Of a DNA stretch of 64,000 nucleotides, positions 16,502 to 25,660 are shown one piece after another. The translations under genes were made by a program, and so were the position numbers. The notes beneath the pieces are model-generated. The model was not told the DNA's origin. It saw only the letters and a list, made by a program, of their open reading frames with translations, and did not search any database. The stretch is from Geobacteraceae bacterium (lineage in GTDB: Bacteria; Desulfobacterota; Desulfuromonadia; Geobacterales; Pseudopelobacteraceae): contig JAAXTM010000004.1 of NCBI GenBank assembly GCA_013336525.1, positions 186,001 to 250,000 on the forward strand, written 5' to 3'. How positions within the stretch are numbered: the stretch's first letter is position 1; each line of letters opens with the position of its first letter.

Positions 16502-18925
16502 ATGAAAAAATATATCGTAGCTGCTATAAGCGTACTGCTCGTCATCTTGAGTAGTATCTCACTGTATGCTGCCGAACCGAGGGTCGTTCGTATCGGTGCT
16601 TTCAATTATTTCCCAGCAATTTTCAAGGATAAAGATGGTGTCGTAAAAGGATTTTACGTAGACGCACTGGCCGATATTGCACAAAGAGAAAACATCCGTT
16701 TTGAATACGTTTACGGCTCCTGGATTGAGGGACTGGAGCGGATAAAATCCGGCGAAGTCGATGTTCTTACGAGTGTGGCTTTTACGGAGGAACGTGCAAA
16801 TTTTCTGGACTATACAACTACGCCGCTTCTGACGGTATGGGGGGAGCTGTACACGTCATTTAAGTCCGGGATTGTTGGTATCCGTGACGTTCAGGGTAAA
16901 AAAGTTGCTGTAATGAGGGGTGATTATAACGCACGAAATTTTATTGATTTGGTGAAAAAATTTGATATTACCTGTGAATTTGTTGAATTGCCCGGTTTTG
17001 ATGAAGTTTTTAAGGCGGTAGCTTCAAAAAAAGTTGATGCCGGGGTTGTGAACAACACTTTTGGAATAGCCAAACAGGAAGAGTATGGCCTCCTTTCCAC
17101 CGGTGTAGTTTTCAGCCCGTTTGATATATTCTTTGCTGTTGCCAAGGACAAAAATCAGGCTCTGCTGGCGCTTTTGGAGAACAACCTTGCAAACTGGCGT
17201 AATCAAGCCGATTCGCCGTACAACAAGGCCCGTCAGAAATGGTTGAAGCGTGACGATACGGTAAAAATCATTCCTCGCTGGATGGTCACGTTGATTGCCG
17301 TGTCTGCCATACTAGCATTCGTTGCAGTTGTTTTTGTTGTTGTACTCAAGAGACAGGTGCGCAGAAAAACCGTCTCTATTGCTGAGTCCGCAGAGCAGTA
17401 TGAAGTCCTATCTGCACGCCAGAATGCAATTTTGTCGGCTGTGCCGGATATCATTATGGAGGTAGATACCAACAGGATCTATACCTGGGCCAACATCGCC
17501 GGAATACAGTTTTTTGGTGATGATGTTATCGGCAGGGAAGCTGCGTACTATTTTGAAGGAGAGCAGGAGACCTATCAGAAGACTCAACCTATATTGGATG
17601 GTTCGGTGCCAGCTCTCTATGTCGAAAGCTGGCAGCGTCGTAGGGACGGGGAGATTCGTCTGCTGGCGTGGTGGTGCAAAGCGCTTGTGGATGAGCATGG
17701 AGTTGTGATCGGTGGATTGTCTACGGCGCGGGATATTACGAAAAACAAGCGGGCGGAGGAGGAGAAAATCACACTTGTAAGCCAACTCCAGCAGGCGCAA
17801 AAGATGGAGTCGGTGGGTCGCCTGGCGGGCGGCGTGGCGCACGACTTTAACAACATGCTGACTGTCATCCTCGGCCATGCAGAACTAGGGCTAATGAAAC
17901 TGGACCCTGCCAATCCGGTTATTGCCGACTTGAAGGAAATCCGTGAGACGGCAGAGCGTTCCGCCGACCTCACCCGGCAACTGCTTGCCTTTGCCCGTAA
18001 GCAGAGTGTTACACCAAAAGTAATTGACCTAAATGATACCGTGACCGGCATGATCAAAATGCTGCAGCGCTTGATCGGTGAAAGTATCAACCTAACCTGG
18101 CAGCCAGCCCCCGGCCTCTGGCCGGTCAAGATGGATCCATCGCAGATTGACCAGATACTGGCTAACCTCTGCGTCAACGCTCGTGATGCTATCGATGATA
18201 CAGGCCGGATTACTATCGAAACGGAAAACAGCACAATTGACGCCAACTATTGCTCTGCCAATCCGGAAGCTACCCCCGGCGAGTATGTTCGGCTTACGGT
18301 AAGCGACGACGGTAGCGGTATGAGCAAGGAAACCCTGACTCACATATTTGAACCATTCTATACTACCAAGGAGTTGGGCATGGGAACCGGCCTCGGCCTG
18401 GCCACGGTCTATGGAGCGGCCAAACAGAATGACGGTTTCATCAGCACCTACAGCGAGCCGGGTCAGGGCACCTCCTTCTCAATCTATCTTCCTCGCCATG
18501 AGGGTCAGAATATTCAGACGCTGACGGAAAGTGTCGCGCTATCGATACCGCGTGGTCATGAGACCATTCTGCTGGTAGAGGACGAGCCCGCCATCCTGAA
18601 CATAACCACCCTAATGCTGGTGAAACAGGGATATAACGTGCTGAAGGCGGGTAGCCCCGGTGAGGCGGTCCGTCTGGCTCGTGAAAATGGCGGCGAGATC
18701 CATCTGCTGATGACCGATGTGATCATGCCGGAGATGAACGGCCATGATCTGGCCATAATCCTGCTCTCCCTCTATCCGGGCATGAAACTGCTGTTCATGT
18801 CGGGATACACCGCAGATGTAATTTCTCAGCACGGCGTACTTGATGAAGGGGTACATTTTATCCAGAAACCGTTTTCGCTGACCAATATGGCGGCGATGGT
18901 GCGGGAAGTACTGGACAGTAAATGA
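16502..18925 (+). CDS. Hybrid sensor kinase: periplasmic SBP_bac_3 domain, PAS, HisKA/HATPase, receiver
   Basis: The start at 16502 (MKKYIVAAISVLLVILS) follows GGAG and gives a signal peptide; 807 residues. In order: a periplasmic solute-binding domain of the family 3 type (about 27-245, sensing amino-acid-like ligands in relatives), a membrane helix near 262-285, a PAS domain (about 310-420), a HisKA domain with phospho-acceptor His447 in GGVAHDFNN, an HATPase domain (DDGSGM, FEPFYTTKELGMGTGLGL), and a C-terminal receiver with Asp739 in LMTDVIMPEMNG. It has no output domain and no response regulator next to it, so its partner is elsewhere. Confidence 0.92.
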   Translation: MKKYIVAAISVLLVILSSISLYAAEPRVVRIGAFNYFPAIFKDKDGVVKGFYVDALADIAQRENIRFEYVYGSWIEGLERIKSGEVDVLTSVAFTEERANFLDYTTTPLLTVWGELYTSFKSGIVGIRDVQGKKVAVMRGDYNARNFIDLVKKFDITCEFVELPGFDEVFKAVASKKVDAGVVNNTFGIAKQEEYGLLSTGVVFSPFDIFFAVAKDKNQALLALLENNLANWRNQADSPYNKARQKWLKRDDTVKIIPRWMVTLIAVSAILAFVAVVFVVVLKRQVRRKTVSIAESAEQYEVLSARQNAILSAVPDIIMEVDTNRIYTWANIAGIQFFGDDVIGREAAYYFEGEQETYQKTQPILDGSVPALYVESWQRRRDGEIRLLAWWCKALVDEHGVVIGGLSTARDITKNKRAEEEKITLVSQLQQAQKMESVGRLAGGVAHDFNNMLTVILGHAELGLMKLDPANPVIADLKEIRETAERSADLTRQLLAFARKQSVTPKVIDLNDTVTGMIKMLQRLIGESINLTWQPAPGLWPVKMDPSQIDQILANLCVNARDAIDDTGRITIETENSTIDANYCSANPEATPGEYVRLTVSDDGSGMSKETLTHIFEPFYTTKELGMGTGLGLATVYGAAKQNDGFISTYSEPGQGTSFSIYLPRHEGQNIQTLTESVALSIPRGHETILLVEDEPAILNITTLMLVKQGYNVLKAGSPGEAVRLARENGGEIHLLMTDVIMPEMNGHDLAIILLSLYPGMKLLFMSGYTADVISQHGVLDEGVHFIQKPFSLTNMAAMVREVLDSK

Positions 18926-18955
18926 TGATTGCGGGTAGTTTGCCTGCAAAGCCAG

Positions 18956-19261
18956 TTAGCTGTTTCCGCTGTTTAAAGTTGGCTTTGGTAGAGTAAAATC
19001 AACCCCGGCAAATTGGATTGCCGCCGGATCAGTGGCACGAGGCGGAGAAATAGCATGTACACCGCCGCAGGCGGGGCAGCTCTGCACAAAAGTTTCTAAC
19101 ACAAAAGACATCCCACATCCCTGGCAATTAAGTCCCAAGCCTCCGGGCAGTGCCGACTTTGCAATTGAGCCGCCATGGGCATTAAGAACAAACTCCACTA
19201 ATTCCCTGCCGGAAGCAAAAGGCCCTGCTCCCGGTGTTCGGGACGATCCGCACTCACACAT
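18956..19261 (-). CDS. Small zinc-ribbon protein, unknown function
   Basis: The start at 19261 (MCECGSSRTPG) is set by AAGGAG 8 bp upstream and gives 101 residues. It has an N-terminal CEC motif and a later pair of CxxC motifs, LNCQGCGMSF and QSCPACGGVHA, which look like a zinc ribbon. A central segment, GRELVEFVLNAHGG, looks helical. It is likely a small cytoplasmic metal-binding protein. No named family is recognised. Confidence 0.7.
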   Translation of the reverse strand: MCECGSSRTPGAGPFASGRELVEFVLNAHGGSIAKSALPGGLGLNCQGCGMSFVLETFVQSCPACGGVHAISPPRATDPAAIQFAGVDFTLPKPTLNSGNS

Positions 19262-19434
19262 AATCCATTCTCCTTGTCGTACTACAACTGTTTTTATGAT
19301 ATTGTCCGGAGAATAACCGATAGCGTGCCCGGTAATTATGACCTGAGTCAATTTTGGCAGAGTTATCTGTAATTTATTGCGGTCAGTCAGATAAAATCAT
19401 GAAGTTCATCTGTCAACAGAAGAGGTACTGAAAC

Positions 19435-20142
19435 ATGGCGCAACCCTGGAAAACGATAGAACGCATCGCCACTGACGAAGGGGCTCTCGAGCTGCGGCAG
19501 CGCGGAGAGCGGGACTTTATTATCACCATCGGCCCACAGATTCTTATGAACAGCCTGGCAAACCGCTCCGAAGTCGTACTCGGTCAGATAGGTTGCAGCC
19601 ATCTGAAGGAGATTGAAAATCCGAGGGTTTTGGTGGGAGGTCTGGGGATGGGCTTTACGCTCAAGGCAACCCTCGACTCTCTGCCTGCCACAGCCACGGT
19701 CATAGTCGCAGAACTGAATCCCACTGTCCACGAATGGTGTCGTGGGCCGCTGGCCGTTCTGACGGACAATGCTGTCAAAGATCCGCGTGTAACTGTGGAA
19801 ATCTGTGACGTTGCCAGCCGAATCCGCCAGACCGCCTTGAACGGCGGAGAACAACGCTTCGATGCAATCATCCTCGATCTGTACCGCGGGCCGCACGCAA
19901 AAACACACCATAGCGATGATCCGCTCTACGGCAGTCGGGCTATCGAGAACATGTGCGCCGCCCTCAATCCATGCGGCACCGTGGCTGTGTGGGGAGAAAA
20001 TTATGACGAAAGTTTCGAAAAACGCCTGCGGAGTGCCGGTTTTACGGTGACCATCGATCGTCCCGGTCGCGGTGGCCTGCGACATGCTGTGTTTCTGGCT
20101 CAGCAGAAACAATCAAAGAAGACCGGAAAACACGCTTCTTAA
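19435..20142 (+). CDS. Spermidine synthase-like methyltransferase-fold protein
   Basis: This 235-residue protein has the Rossmann core of spermidine/spermine synthases: VLVGGLGMGFTLKATLD is the nucleotide-binding loop, VIVAELNPTVHEWCRG the acidic motif after strand two, and FDAIILDLYRGP the later Asp strand. An AGAGGT site precedes the ATG. It lacks the N-terminal beta domain of true SpeE, so it may act on another substrate or be a degenerate relative. It is a single gene. Confidence 0.8.
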   Translation: MAQPWKTIERIATDEGALELRQRGERDFIITIGPQILMNSLANRSEVVLGQIGCSHLKEIENPRVLVGGLGMGFTLKATLDSLPATATVIVAELNPTVHEWCRGPLAVLTDNAVKDPRVTVEICDVASRIRQTALNGGEQRFDAIILDLYRGPHAKTHHSDDPLYGSRAIENMCAALNPCGTVAVWGENYDESFEKRLRSAGFTVTIDRPGRGGLRHAVFLAQQKQSKKTGKHAS

Positions 20143-20181
20143 GAGGCCTGCTGCGATTTACGCTGGTGTGATGATTTTCCG

Positions 20182-20706
20182 TTATCCCCGGTTGAGAAGT
20201 GTTTTCAGTTTTACCAACTCCTCTGGATAGATGCTAAGGCAGTCATGTCCCTCGAGGAATTCGACCAATGAATTGAGAAAAATTCCGAACGAGAGTGGCA
20301 CATTGGCTTTGTTGTAATAATAGTTGCCATTATTGAAGAGAACATTGATGGCAAAACCGGTATTGGGAGAATCCAGCTCGACAAGCCCCTTGATAAGCTG
20401 GTAGATCTCCTTTTCCAGTTTGCGCTGGGAGCCGTTTTCCTTCTTTGGCTTATCGTCCTTGGCAGCAGATTTCAACGTGGTCTTGATAGATGCAAGATTT
20501 ACCCCGGTGCGCTTCGAAGTACACCCCAGTAAACCGTCGAATATCCTCATCATCTCCTTAACAATATTCTCCCGCGCAACCTCGGGTGAGGCATCCTCCG
20601 ATATGGCTGGCATCTCTCTGTTCACAATTCGGACGGCTGTTCTGTCGGCGAGCGAATCGCCAGCCGACCTCCTCAATTTGTTTACACCTTGTCTTTCTTC
20701 CATCAC
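20182..20706 (-). CDS. Conserved-looking protein of unknown function
   Basis: These 174 residues start at GTG 20706 or ATG 20703, both downstream of CAGGAG. The N-terminal half is charged and probably flexible (KSAAKDDKPKKENGS). The C-terminal half is more ordered: LIKGLVELDSPNTGF, NVLFNNGNYYYNK, FLNSLVEFLEGHDCLS. No signal peptide or membrane helix is present. I do not recognise the family. Confidence 0.7.
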   Translation of the reverse strand: MMEERQGVNKLRRSAGDSLADRTAVRIVNREMPAISEDASPEVARENIVKEMMRIFDGLLGCTSKRTGVNLASIKTTLKSAAKDDKPKKENGSQRKLEKEIYQLIKGLVELDSPNTGFAINVLFNNGNYYYNKANVPLSFGIFLNSLVEFLEGHDCLSIYPEELVKLKTLLNRG

Positions 20707-20768
20707 GAGACACTCCTGATTACAATTTTATATATTCTCTCAGCAAAAGGATTAAACGAGAAAGACGG

Positions 20769-20902
20769 TTTATCCGCAGATTAACAGGATTAGCGCAGAT
20801 AAAACCCTATATTACAAATAAAACAAACTTCACTCTTTGGGCTTACCGCTATAAGCCATTACTATTCCGGTTTATCTGTGTAAATCTGCGTTTATCTGCG
20901 GA
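20769..20902. repeat. Inverted pair of ATCTGCG-type repeats
   Basis: The segment 20769-20803, rich in CCGCAGATTAACAGG, and the segment 20871-20902, rich in TTTATCTGCG units, are imperfect reverse complements separated by 67 bp. Short tandem TCTGCG/CGCAGA words of this kind occur as dispersed non-coding repeats in many environmental bacteria. The pair fills most of the gap between the 174-residue gene and tex. Confidence 0.55.
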
Positions 20903-20911
20903 CAGCTGTTT

Positions 20912-23107
20912 TTAATAAGATTTACCTTCCGTTTTTCTACCCTGTTCCGCTTCCTTGATGGACAACGCAATCCGCTTGCGCTGCGGATCGGCTGACAGTA
21001 CTTTTACTTTTACTAACTGCCCCGCCTTAACGGCGTCACTAGGGTCTTTTACATAACGGTTGGCCAGATGACTGATATGCACCAGGCCATCCTGATGAAC
21101 GCCGATGTCAACAAAAGCGCCGAAAGCGGTCACATTGGTCACGACTCCCTGCAATATCATACCCTCCTTCAGATCGCTTATCTCACGGATATCATCCCGG
21201 AAGGATGCAGTCTGAAACTGGCTGCGTGGGTCACGTCCCGGTTTTTTCAGCTCTTCGATGATATCGTTCAGAGTCGGCAGGCCGACACTCTCCGAGACAT
21301 AACGTTTCAGGTCGATTCTGCTGATCAATGCCTGATCAGCGACCAGTTGCGGCAGAGAAACGCCCATGTCTGCGGCCATCGCCTCCACCAGTTGATAGCG
21401 TTCAGGATGGACGGCACTGTTGTCCAGCGGATGCTTGCCATCTCTAATACGAAGGAATCCTGCCGCCTGTTCGAATGCTTTTGCCCCGAAGCGCGGTACT
21501 TTCATGAGCGCTTTGCGGGAGAGAAAAGAACCGTTTTCGTCGCGGTAGCGAGTGATGGCTTTGGCCAGAGTCGGCCCCACACCGGAAACGTACGCCAGCA
21601 GCGCCCAGGATGCAGTATTCAGATCTACACCGACATAGTTGACGCATGACTCTACAACCCCATCCAGCGACTTCTTCAATATTGTCTGACTTACATCGTG
21701 CTGATACTGTCCAACGCCGATACTCTTCGGGTCAACCTTGACCAGCTCTCCCAACGGGTCCTGAAGTCTGCGGGCGATGGAAATAGCCCCGCGTACCGTA
21801 AGATCCAGATCCGGAAACTCTTCCCGGGCAATATCCGAGGCCGAGTAGACGCTGGCTCCCGCCTCGCTGACTGATACCACCGGAAGCTGCCTCCCCGCTC
21901 CGGCAAGGGTTTCCTTGGTAAAAATTTCCATCTCGCGCCCGGCGGTGCCATTGCCGACGGCAATCATCTCGATTGCATGGGTTTCAACAAGCCGGAGCAG
22001 ATCCTGCCGTGCTTGGGGAATACGCCCTTCACCAATATGTGGATAAATTGTCACATGTTCCAGAAACCGGCCGGTCTCATCCACCGCTGCCAGTTTGGAA
22101 CCGGTACGAAAGCCGGGATCAATCCCCAGTACCCGCTTTCCCCCGGCAGGTGGCGCCAGCAGCAGCTCACGCAGATTTTTGGTAAAGATCTGAATGGCCG
22201 CCTCGTCAGCACGCTCCTTGCTCTCCAGACGCAGATCCACCTCGATGGATGGTGCGATCAGCCGCTTGTAGGCATCCTCGGCCACCCGCTCAAGCAACAA
22301 CCTGAAGATACTGTCCCGCAGAATCATACGCGACTTCAATCCGGCCAGAATCTGCTCGGCCGGTGCGGTGATCGAGAGGTAAAGCACCTCCTCTTTTTCA
22401 CCGCGCCGCATCGCCAGCATGCGGTGTGATGGCACCGCTTTGAGCGGCTCCTGAAAGTCGTAATACATCTCGAACTTGGTGACCTGCTCTTTGAAATCGG
22501 CTGCTACCCGTGAGATCATTATACCCTGTTCCTTTGTCAATCGCCGCACAGCCGCACGAGCATCGGCGTTATCTGAGAGACGTTCTGCCAGGATATGTCC
22601 GGCCCCTTCAAGCGCTGCTGACGCATCTGGCACCTCCTTGTCCGGATCAATGAACGGATGTGCCGCCTCCTCGGCAGTTCCTGCCGTCAGCTCTTGGGCA
22701 GCCATTATATCAGCCAACGGTTCCAGCCCCCGTTCCCGTGCGATCGTTGCCTTCGTACGCCGTTTTGGTTTGTACGGCAGGTACAGATCTTCTAACTCGG
22801 TTTTCTGGCGCGTGGACTCAATGCGCAGCCGCAGTTCAGAGGTCAGTTTGCCCTGCTCCTCAATGGATTTAAGTACCGTGAACTTACGCTCCTCCAGTTC
22901 ACAGAAGTAGGTAAATTGTTCCTCAACAGTACGGATCTGCACCTCGTCAAGCTCACCGGTTTGCTCCTTACGGTACCTGGCTATGAAAGGTACAGTGGCC
23001 CCTTCCTGCAACAGTTCGACGGTATGCTCTACCTGGAACGGCTTGAGCCCGGTCGCTTCGATGACACAGTTGATTAACCAGCGGGTTTGTTCGTCTGTCA
23101 GCTTCAT
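20912..23107 (-). CDS. tex: Tex family RNA-binding transcription accessory protein
   Basis: This 731-residue protein follows the Tex layout: an N-terminal helical domain (EQTRWLINCVIEATG, VPFIARYRKEQTGELDE), a YqgF-like RNase H fold with VLGIDPGFRTGSKLAAVD, a helix-hairpin-helix part with YVSGVGPTLAKAITRYRD, and a C-terminal S1 domain (GMILQGVVTNVTAFGAFVDI). Tex acts in transcription and RNA handling and influences toxin and stress genes in some pathogens. The ATG is preceded by GGAG. It lies 70 bp downstream of the radical SAM gene and may be cotranscribed with it. Confidence 0.96.
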   Translation of the reverse strand: MKLTDEQTRWLINCVIEATGLKPFQVEHTVELLQEGATVPFIARYRKEQTGELDEVQIRTVEEQFTYFCELEERKFTVLKSIEEQGKLTSELRLRIESTRQKTELEDLYLPYKPKRRTKATIARERGLEPLADIMAAQELTAGTAEEAAHPFIDPDKEVPDASAALEGAGHILAERLSDNADARAAVRRLTKEQGIMISRVAADFKEQVTKFEMYYDFQEPLKAVPSHRMLAMRRGEKEEVLYLSITAPAEQILAGLKSRMILRDSIFRLLLERVAEDAYKRLIAPSIEVDLRLESKERADEAAIQIFTKNLRELLLAPPAGGKRVLGIDPGFRTGSKLAAVDETGRFLEHVTIYPHIGEGRIPQARQDLLRLVETHAIEMIAVGNGTAGREMEIFTKETLAGAGRQLPVVSVSEAGASVYSASDIAREEFPDLDLTVRGAISIARRLQDPLGELVKVDPKSIGVGQYQHDVSQTILKKSLDGVVESCVNYVGVDLNTASWALLAYVSGVGPTLAKAITRYRDENGSFLSRKALMKVPRFGAKAFEQAAGFLRIRDGKHPLDNSAVHPERYQLVEAMAADMGVSLPQLVADQALISRIDLKRYVSESVGLPTLNDIIEELKKPGRDPRSQFQTASFRDDIREISDLKEGMILQGVVTNVTAFGAFVDIGVHQDGLVHISHLANRYVKDPSDAVKAGQLVKVKVLSADPQRKRIALSIKEAEQGRKTEGKSY

Positions 23108-23177
23108 TACATCTCCATATTATGTGGGTCGGGATCATCAATAACTGCTACGGTAGACGCTCTCAAAGCGGGAACTG

Positions 23178-24434
23178 TCAAAAATAGTGTACCAGACCGC
23201 TCTCAATCCGTTCAAAACGGGTTAACCGCTCCGGTGGCTGTCCCGCTTCCAGGGCAATCCTTTCAGCGCCTGACAGTTCCAGCTCTGCTGCCAATGGGCG
23301 CCGCTCCAGATACAGTGATCTTCCGGTTTCCAGGGATATTTTTTCAAAAGGGAAGCGGTAGCTTGGATTCTCCAAGAGAGCGGCTTCACAATATCGTACT
23401 CCAGTTGCTGAAAGTGTTCGTAGATACCCTGGCTCCGTAACTGTCTCGCCTGGAGCAGAGAGGGCCAGGGCGGCGCGACGCCTCGCGGCAGCTTGCTGAA
23501 AGCGCCTTTTGTAGGGGAATGAACAGTAATTCACCGGCAGTGGATTCTCCAGTTCAAGCCCGAAACGGACGGATCGCAGAGCGGATAACTCTGATTCCAA
23601 TACCGTGATCTTCTCGCCATGAAGAAACGTATAACCCCTCTTCGTCAACTGGCCGAAATTGTGTGGCGTCAAGCGCATCTGATGAAGATTAAGGTGTTTG
23701 ACCCCGGCCCCGGTCATTTCGACCATCTTCAGTTTCAGCAACTCTTCATCTTCCGGCACCGCCGGAATTTCTACTGTCACCGTAGGGATACATCCCACCG
23801 CCAGTCGCAGCTTTTTAAGATTATAACGGACAGCGCCAAGATCAAAGCGGATTTCGTTCAGACCGGCATCCCTCAGGCGGTTGCAGAGATCTGCCGTCAG
23901 CAGGGTGCCATTGGTATAAAGCCAGAGGTGGATATTGTCGCCGCAACGCTTGCGAACAGCACTCAGGTAGGCCAGAGTAAGATCAGGGGTTATCAGCGGT
24001 TCGCCACCGCTTATGCTGACGCCGCCGAAACCCAGTGCAGTTACATAGGCGGCATAATCCTCCGGACTCGTGAAGGACAGCCCATTGGTAACCGGGGGGC
24101 CGTCATCGTCTTGCGCCGTGGGGCAATAGAAACAGCGCCCGTTACAGCGACTATTTATGAACAGACAGGACCAGTCGCCATCTCCACAGCGACGGCAACC
24201 AGGGGAGAGCCCGTTACAATCCACCTTGGTTCCGGAGTAGCCGAAGTTGGCACGCTGATCCAGCCACTGTAGCAGTTCATTTCGCTCTTTGCCGGCAACA
24301 GCCAGCTGTTTAGGAGTTGCAAATAGTAGCAGGTCATACAGGTGGCCGTACTCGCGGCGGTTGGACTCTATCAGTCGCTGCTGAATACTTTCGCTCAGAC
24401 ATGTCTGAACATAGGGGGACGGTGATGGTGGCAA
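23178..24434 (-). CDS. Radical SAM protein with extra cysteine cluster
   Basis: A TTG start is inferred at 24434 because GAGGGG lies 8 bp upstream; this gives 418 residues. The radical SAM signature CNGRCFYC (Cys97, Cys101, Cys104) binds the 4Fe-4S cluster; GGVSISGGEPLITPD is the SAM-binding strand. Just before it lies a second cysteine group, CNGLSPGCRRCGDGDWSC, and further cysteines occur near residues 325 and 375, so an auxiliary cluster is likely (inference). The reaction and substrate are unknown. It precedes tex on the same strand. Confidence 0.85.
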   Translation of the reverse strand: MPPSPSPYVQTCLSESIQQRLIESNRREYGHLYDLLLFATPKQLAVAGKERNELLQWLDQRANFGYSGTKVDCNGLSPGCRRCGDGDWSCLFINSRCNGRCFYCPTAQDDDGPPVTNGLSFTSPEDYAAYVTALGFGGVSISGGEPLITPDLTLAYLSAVRKRCGDNIHLWLYTNGTLLTADLCNRLRDAGLNEIRFDLGAVRYNLKKLRLAVGCIPTVTVEIPAVPEDEELLKLKMVEMTGAGVKHLNLHQMRLTPHNFGQLTKRGYTFLHGEKITVLESELSALRSVRFGLELENPLPVNYCSFPYKRRFQQAAARRRAALALSAPGETVTEPGYLRTLSATGVRYCEAALLENPSYRFPFEKISLETGRSLYLERRPLAAELELSGAERIALEAGQPPERLTRFERIESGLVHYF

Positions 24435-24695
24435 GAGTTAATCCCCTCTGTAGGCGAAGTTTTTTAACAGATTATGCATCTGCTGTTATTGATTTGAATT
24501 CAAAGAGCGTTTCAATTCTAACCACTGTAGACTATTTACGGCACATCCGCGTAATAAATATTTTACTGGTCGACAAAAGCTCAACTTCTGATTTTAAACG
24601 CCGGCGGAAAGCATAAACACATGAGGTAAAAGGCCAGGATAGCAAGCTGTCGCAATTGTTCGTCAATTGTCTCATAAACGATGTGTAAAATGTGA
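24435..24695. other. Intergenic region without recognised gene
   Basis: This AT-rich stretch separates the divergent radical SAM and FlaG-like genes. I see no coding sequence or stable RNA in it. The promoter at its right end is listed separately. Confidence 0.5.
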
Positions 24696-24724
24696 TTGTA
24701 AAAAAGAAATTTGGGGGGTATTAT
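24696..24724 (+). promoter_or_regulatory. Sigma-70-type promoter for the FlaG-like gene
   Basis: TTGTAA (24696-24701) and TATTAT (24719-24724) are 17 bp apart, with a G-run in the spacer. The start site would lie near 24731, about 50 bp before the GTG start codon at 24780. No sigma-28-type flagellar promoter was seen. Confidence 0.55.
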
Positions 24725-24779
24725 GAGACCTGTATAACTTATCTTGTCTGTGAACGGCCATTCTAAAGGGGGGTGTGTT

Positions 24780-25202
24780 GTGTTATCAGTCATAGCTTCA
24801 GGCATAACTCAGGCGCTTCCGCAGCCTTCAGCCGGGAAGCCAAATGCTTCCACCCAGAACGAGATGGTAGGCAGTTCTTCGACAGAGGTTGTGTCCCCTG
24901 CCAAAGAGACCAATCCGGCTTCAGCCGATACTGTCAGCATATCCTCTCAGTTGCAGCAGACGATAAATGATGTGAAAAAAGAATTCGTTAAAAAGGCTGA
25001 GACAAGCAAAGAAAACAGCAGCGAGAAAACAAGCGTGGTTATGCCTAAAGTGCAATTCGCCTATGATATGAAAGGTGACTTGAGTGTTAAGTACATGGAC
25101 TCTTCTAATAATCTGATCTACCAGTCGCCTTCTGACCTTATGATACGTATGAAGGCAGAAGCTGCTTCAAGGCTGGATTCAGCCGTGGATATGAAGGTAT
25201 AG
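24780..25202 (+). CDS. FlaG-like small protein
   Basis: A GTG start at 24780 is chosen because AAAGGGGGG lies just upstream; this gives 140 residues. The N-terminal half is Ser/Ala/Thr-rich with the motif ADTVSISSQLQQTI; a Lys/Glu-rich coil follows. The C-terminal part (VQFAYDMKGDLSVKYMDSS, then LIYQSPSDLMIRM) has the pattern of FlaG, a protein that affects flagellar filament length, in which a conserved strand pair precedes IPSEE-type residues. There is no signal peptide and no flagellar gene nearby, so the role is uncertain. Confidence 0.6.
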   Translation: MLSVIASGITQALPQPSAGKPNASTQNEMVGSSSTEVVSPAKETNPASADTVSISSQLQQTINDVKKEFVKKAETSKENSSEKTSVVMPKVQFAYDMKGDLSVKYMDSSNNLIYQSPSDLMIRMKAEAASRLDSAVDMKV

Positions 25203-25252
25203 AGGGGCTGTAATCAATAAACTGCCGGCTTTGCATTTATTTGAACGCTGGT

Positions 25253-25307
25253 TATCATAAACAAAAAGAGGAAACCAGCAGTTGGTTTCCTCTTTTTGTT
25301 TATGATA
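25253..25307. terminator. Bidirectional terminator, 25-bp perfect inverted repeat
   Basis: The arms 25253-25277 and 25283-25307 are perfect reverse complements around a 5-nt loop, with A-runs and T-runs flanking a GGAAACCA core. It lies between the convergent FlaG-like gene and the 108-residue motif gene and can terminate transcription from both sides. Confidence 0.85.
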
Positions 25308-25333
25308 GATAAATATAAACGTTGAGACTCGTG

Positions 25334-25660
25334 TTACTGATTGGCGCTCAAGCCCGCATAAGCTTTTACTGCATTTTTTTGATTATCATTTTTTACAGCA
25401 TCAGCTTTGTCGCGTGCCGACTGCAATGCTTGTTTTTCATCAGCTTTATTCGAAGCTTCTTTAGCTAAAGCATTCTTGTCGTCGGCCATTTTCAATGCCT
25501 GCGGTGAAATAGTAACCGTATCAGTTTGTGTCGATTTTGCAGTCTTTTGTGCATCCTGAGCAGCCTGGGGTGCAGACGATTGAAGATCTGTCTTAACTTG
25601 CGGGTTAACCTGGATAGGACTAGCCAAAACACTGTTCGGTGATAAAGACCCTATAGCCAT
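25334..25660 (-). CDS. Small helical protein with DTVTIS motif
   Basis: AGGAGG 6 bp upstream sets the start at 25660 (MAIGSLSPNSVLAS) and gives 108 residues. The composition is dominated by Ala, Lys, Gln, Asp and Ser. The motif TDTVTISPQALKMAD lies in the middle, followed by a long amphipathic helix (KNALAKEASNKADEKQALQ). There is no signal peptide. It shares the motif style with the convergent FlaG-like gene and with the small protein at 6359-6568. The function is unknown; the strong ribosome site suggests good expression. Confidence 0.7.
   Translation of the reverse strand: MAIGSLSPNSVLASPIQVNPQVKTDLQSSAPQAAQDAQKTAKSTQTDTVTISPQALKMADDKNALAKEASNKADEKQALQSARDKADAVKNDNQKNAVKAYAGLSANQ

Noticed and set aside
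19387..20112. A minus-strand frame of 241 codons
   Set aside because: It is antisense to the spermidine-synthase-like gene, which has a ribosome site and family motifs.
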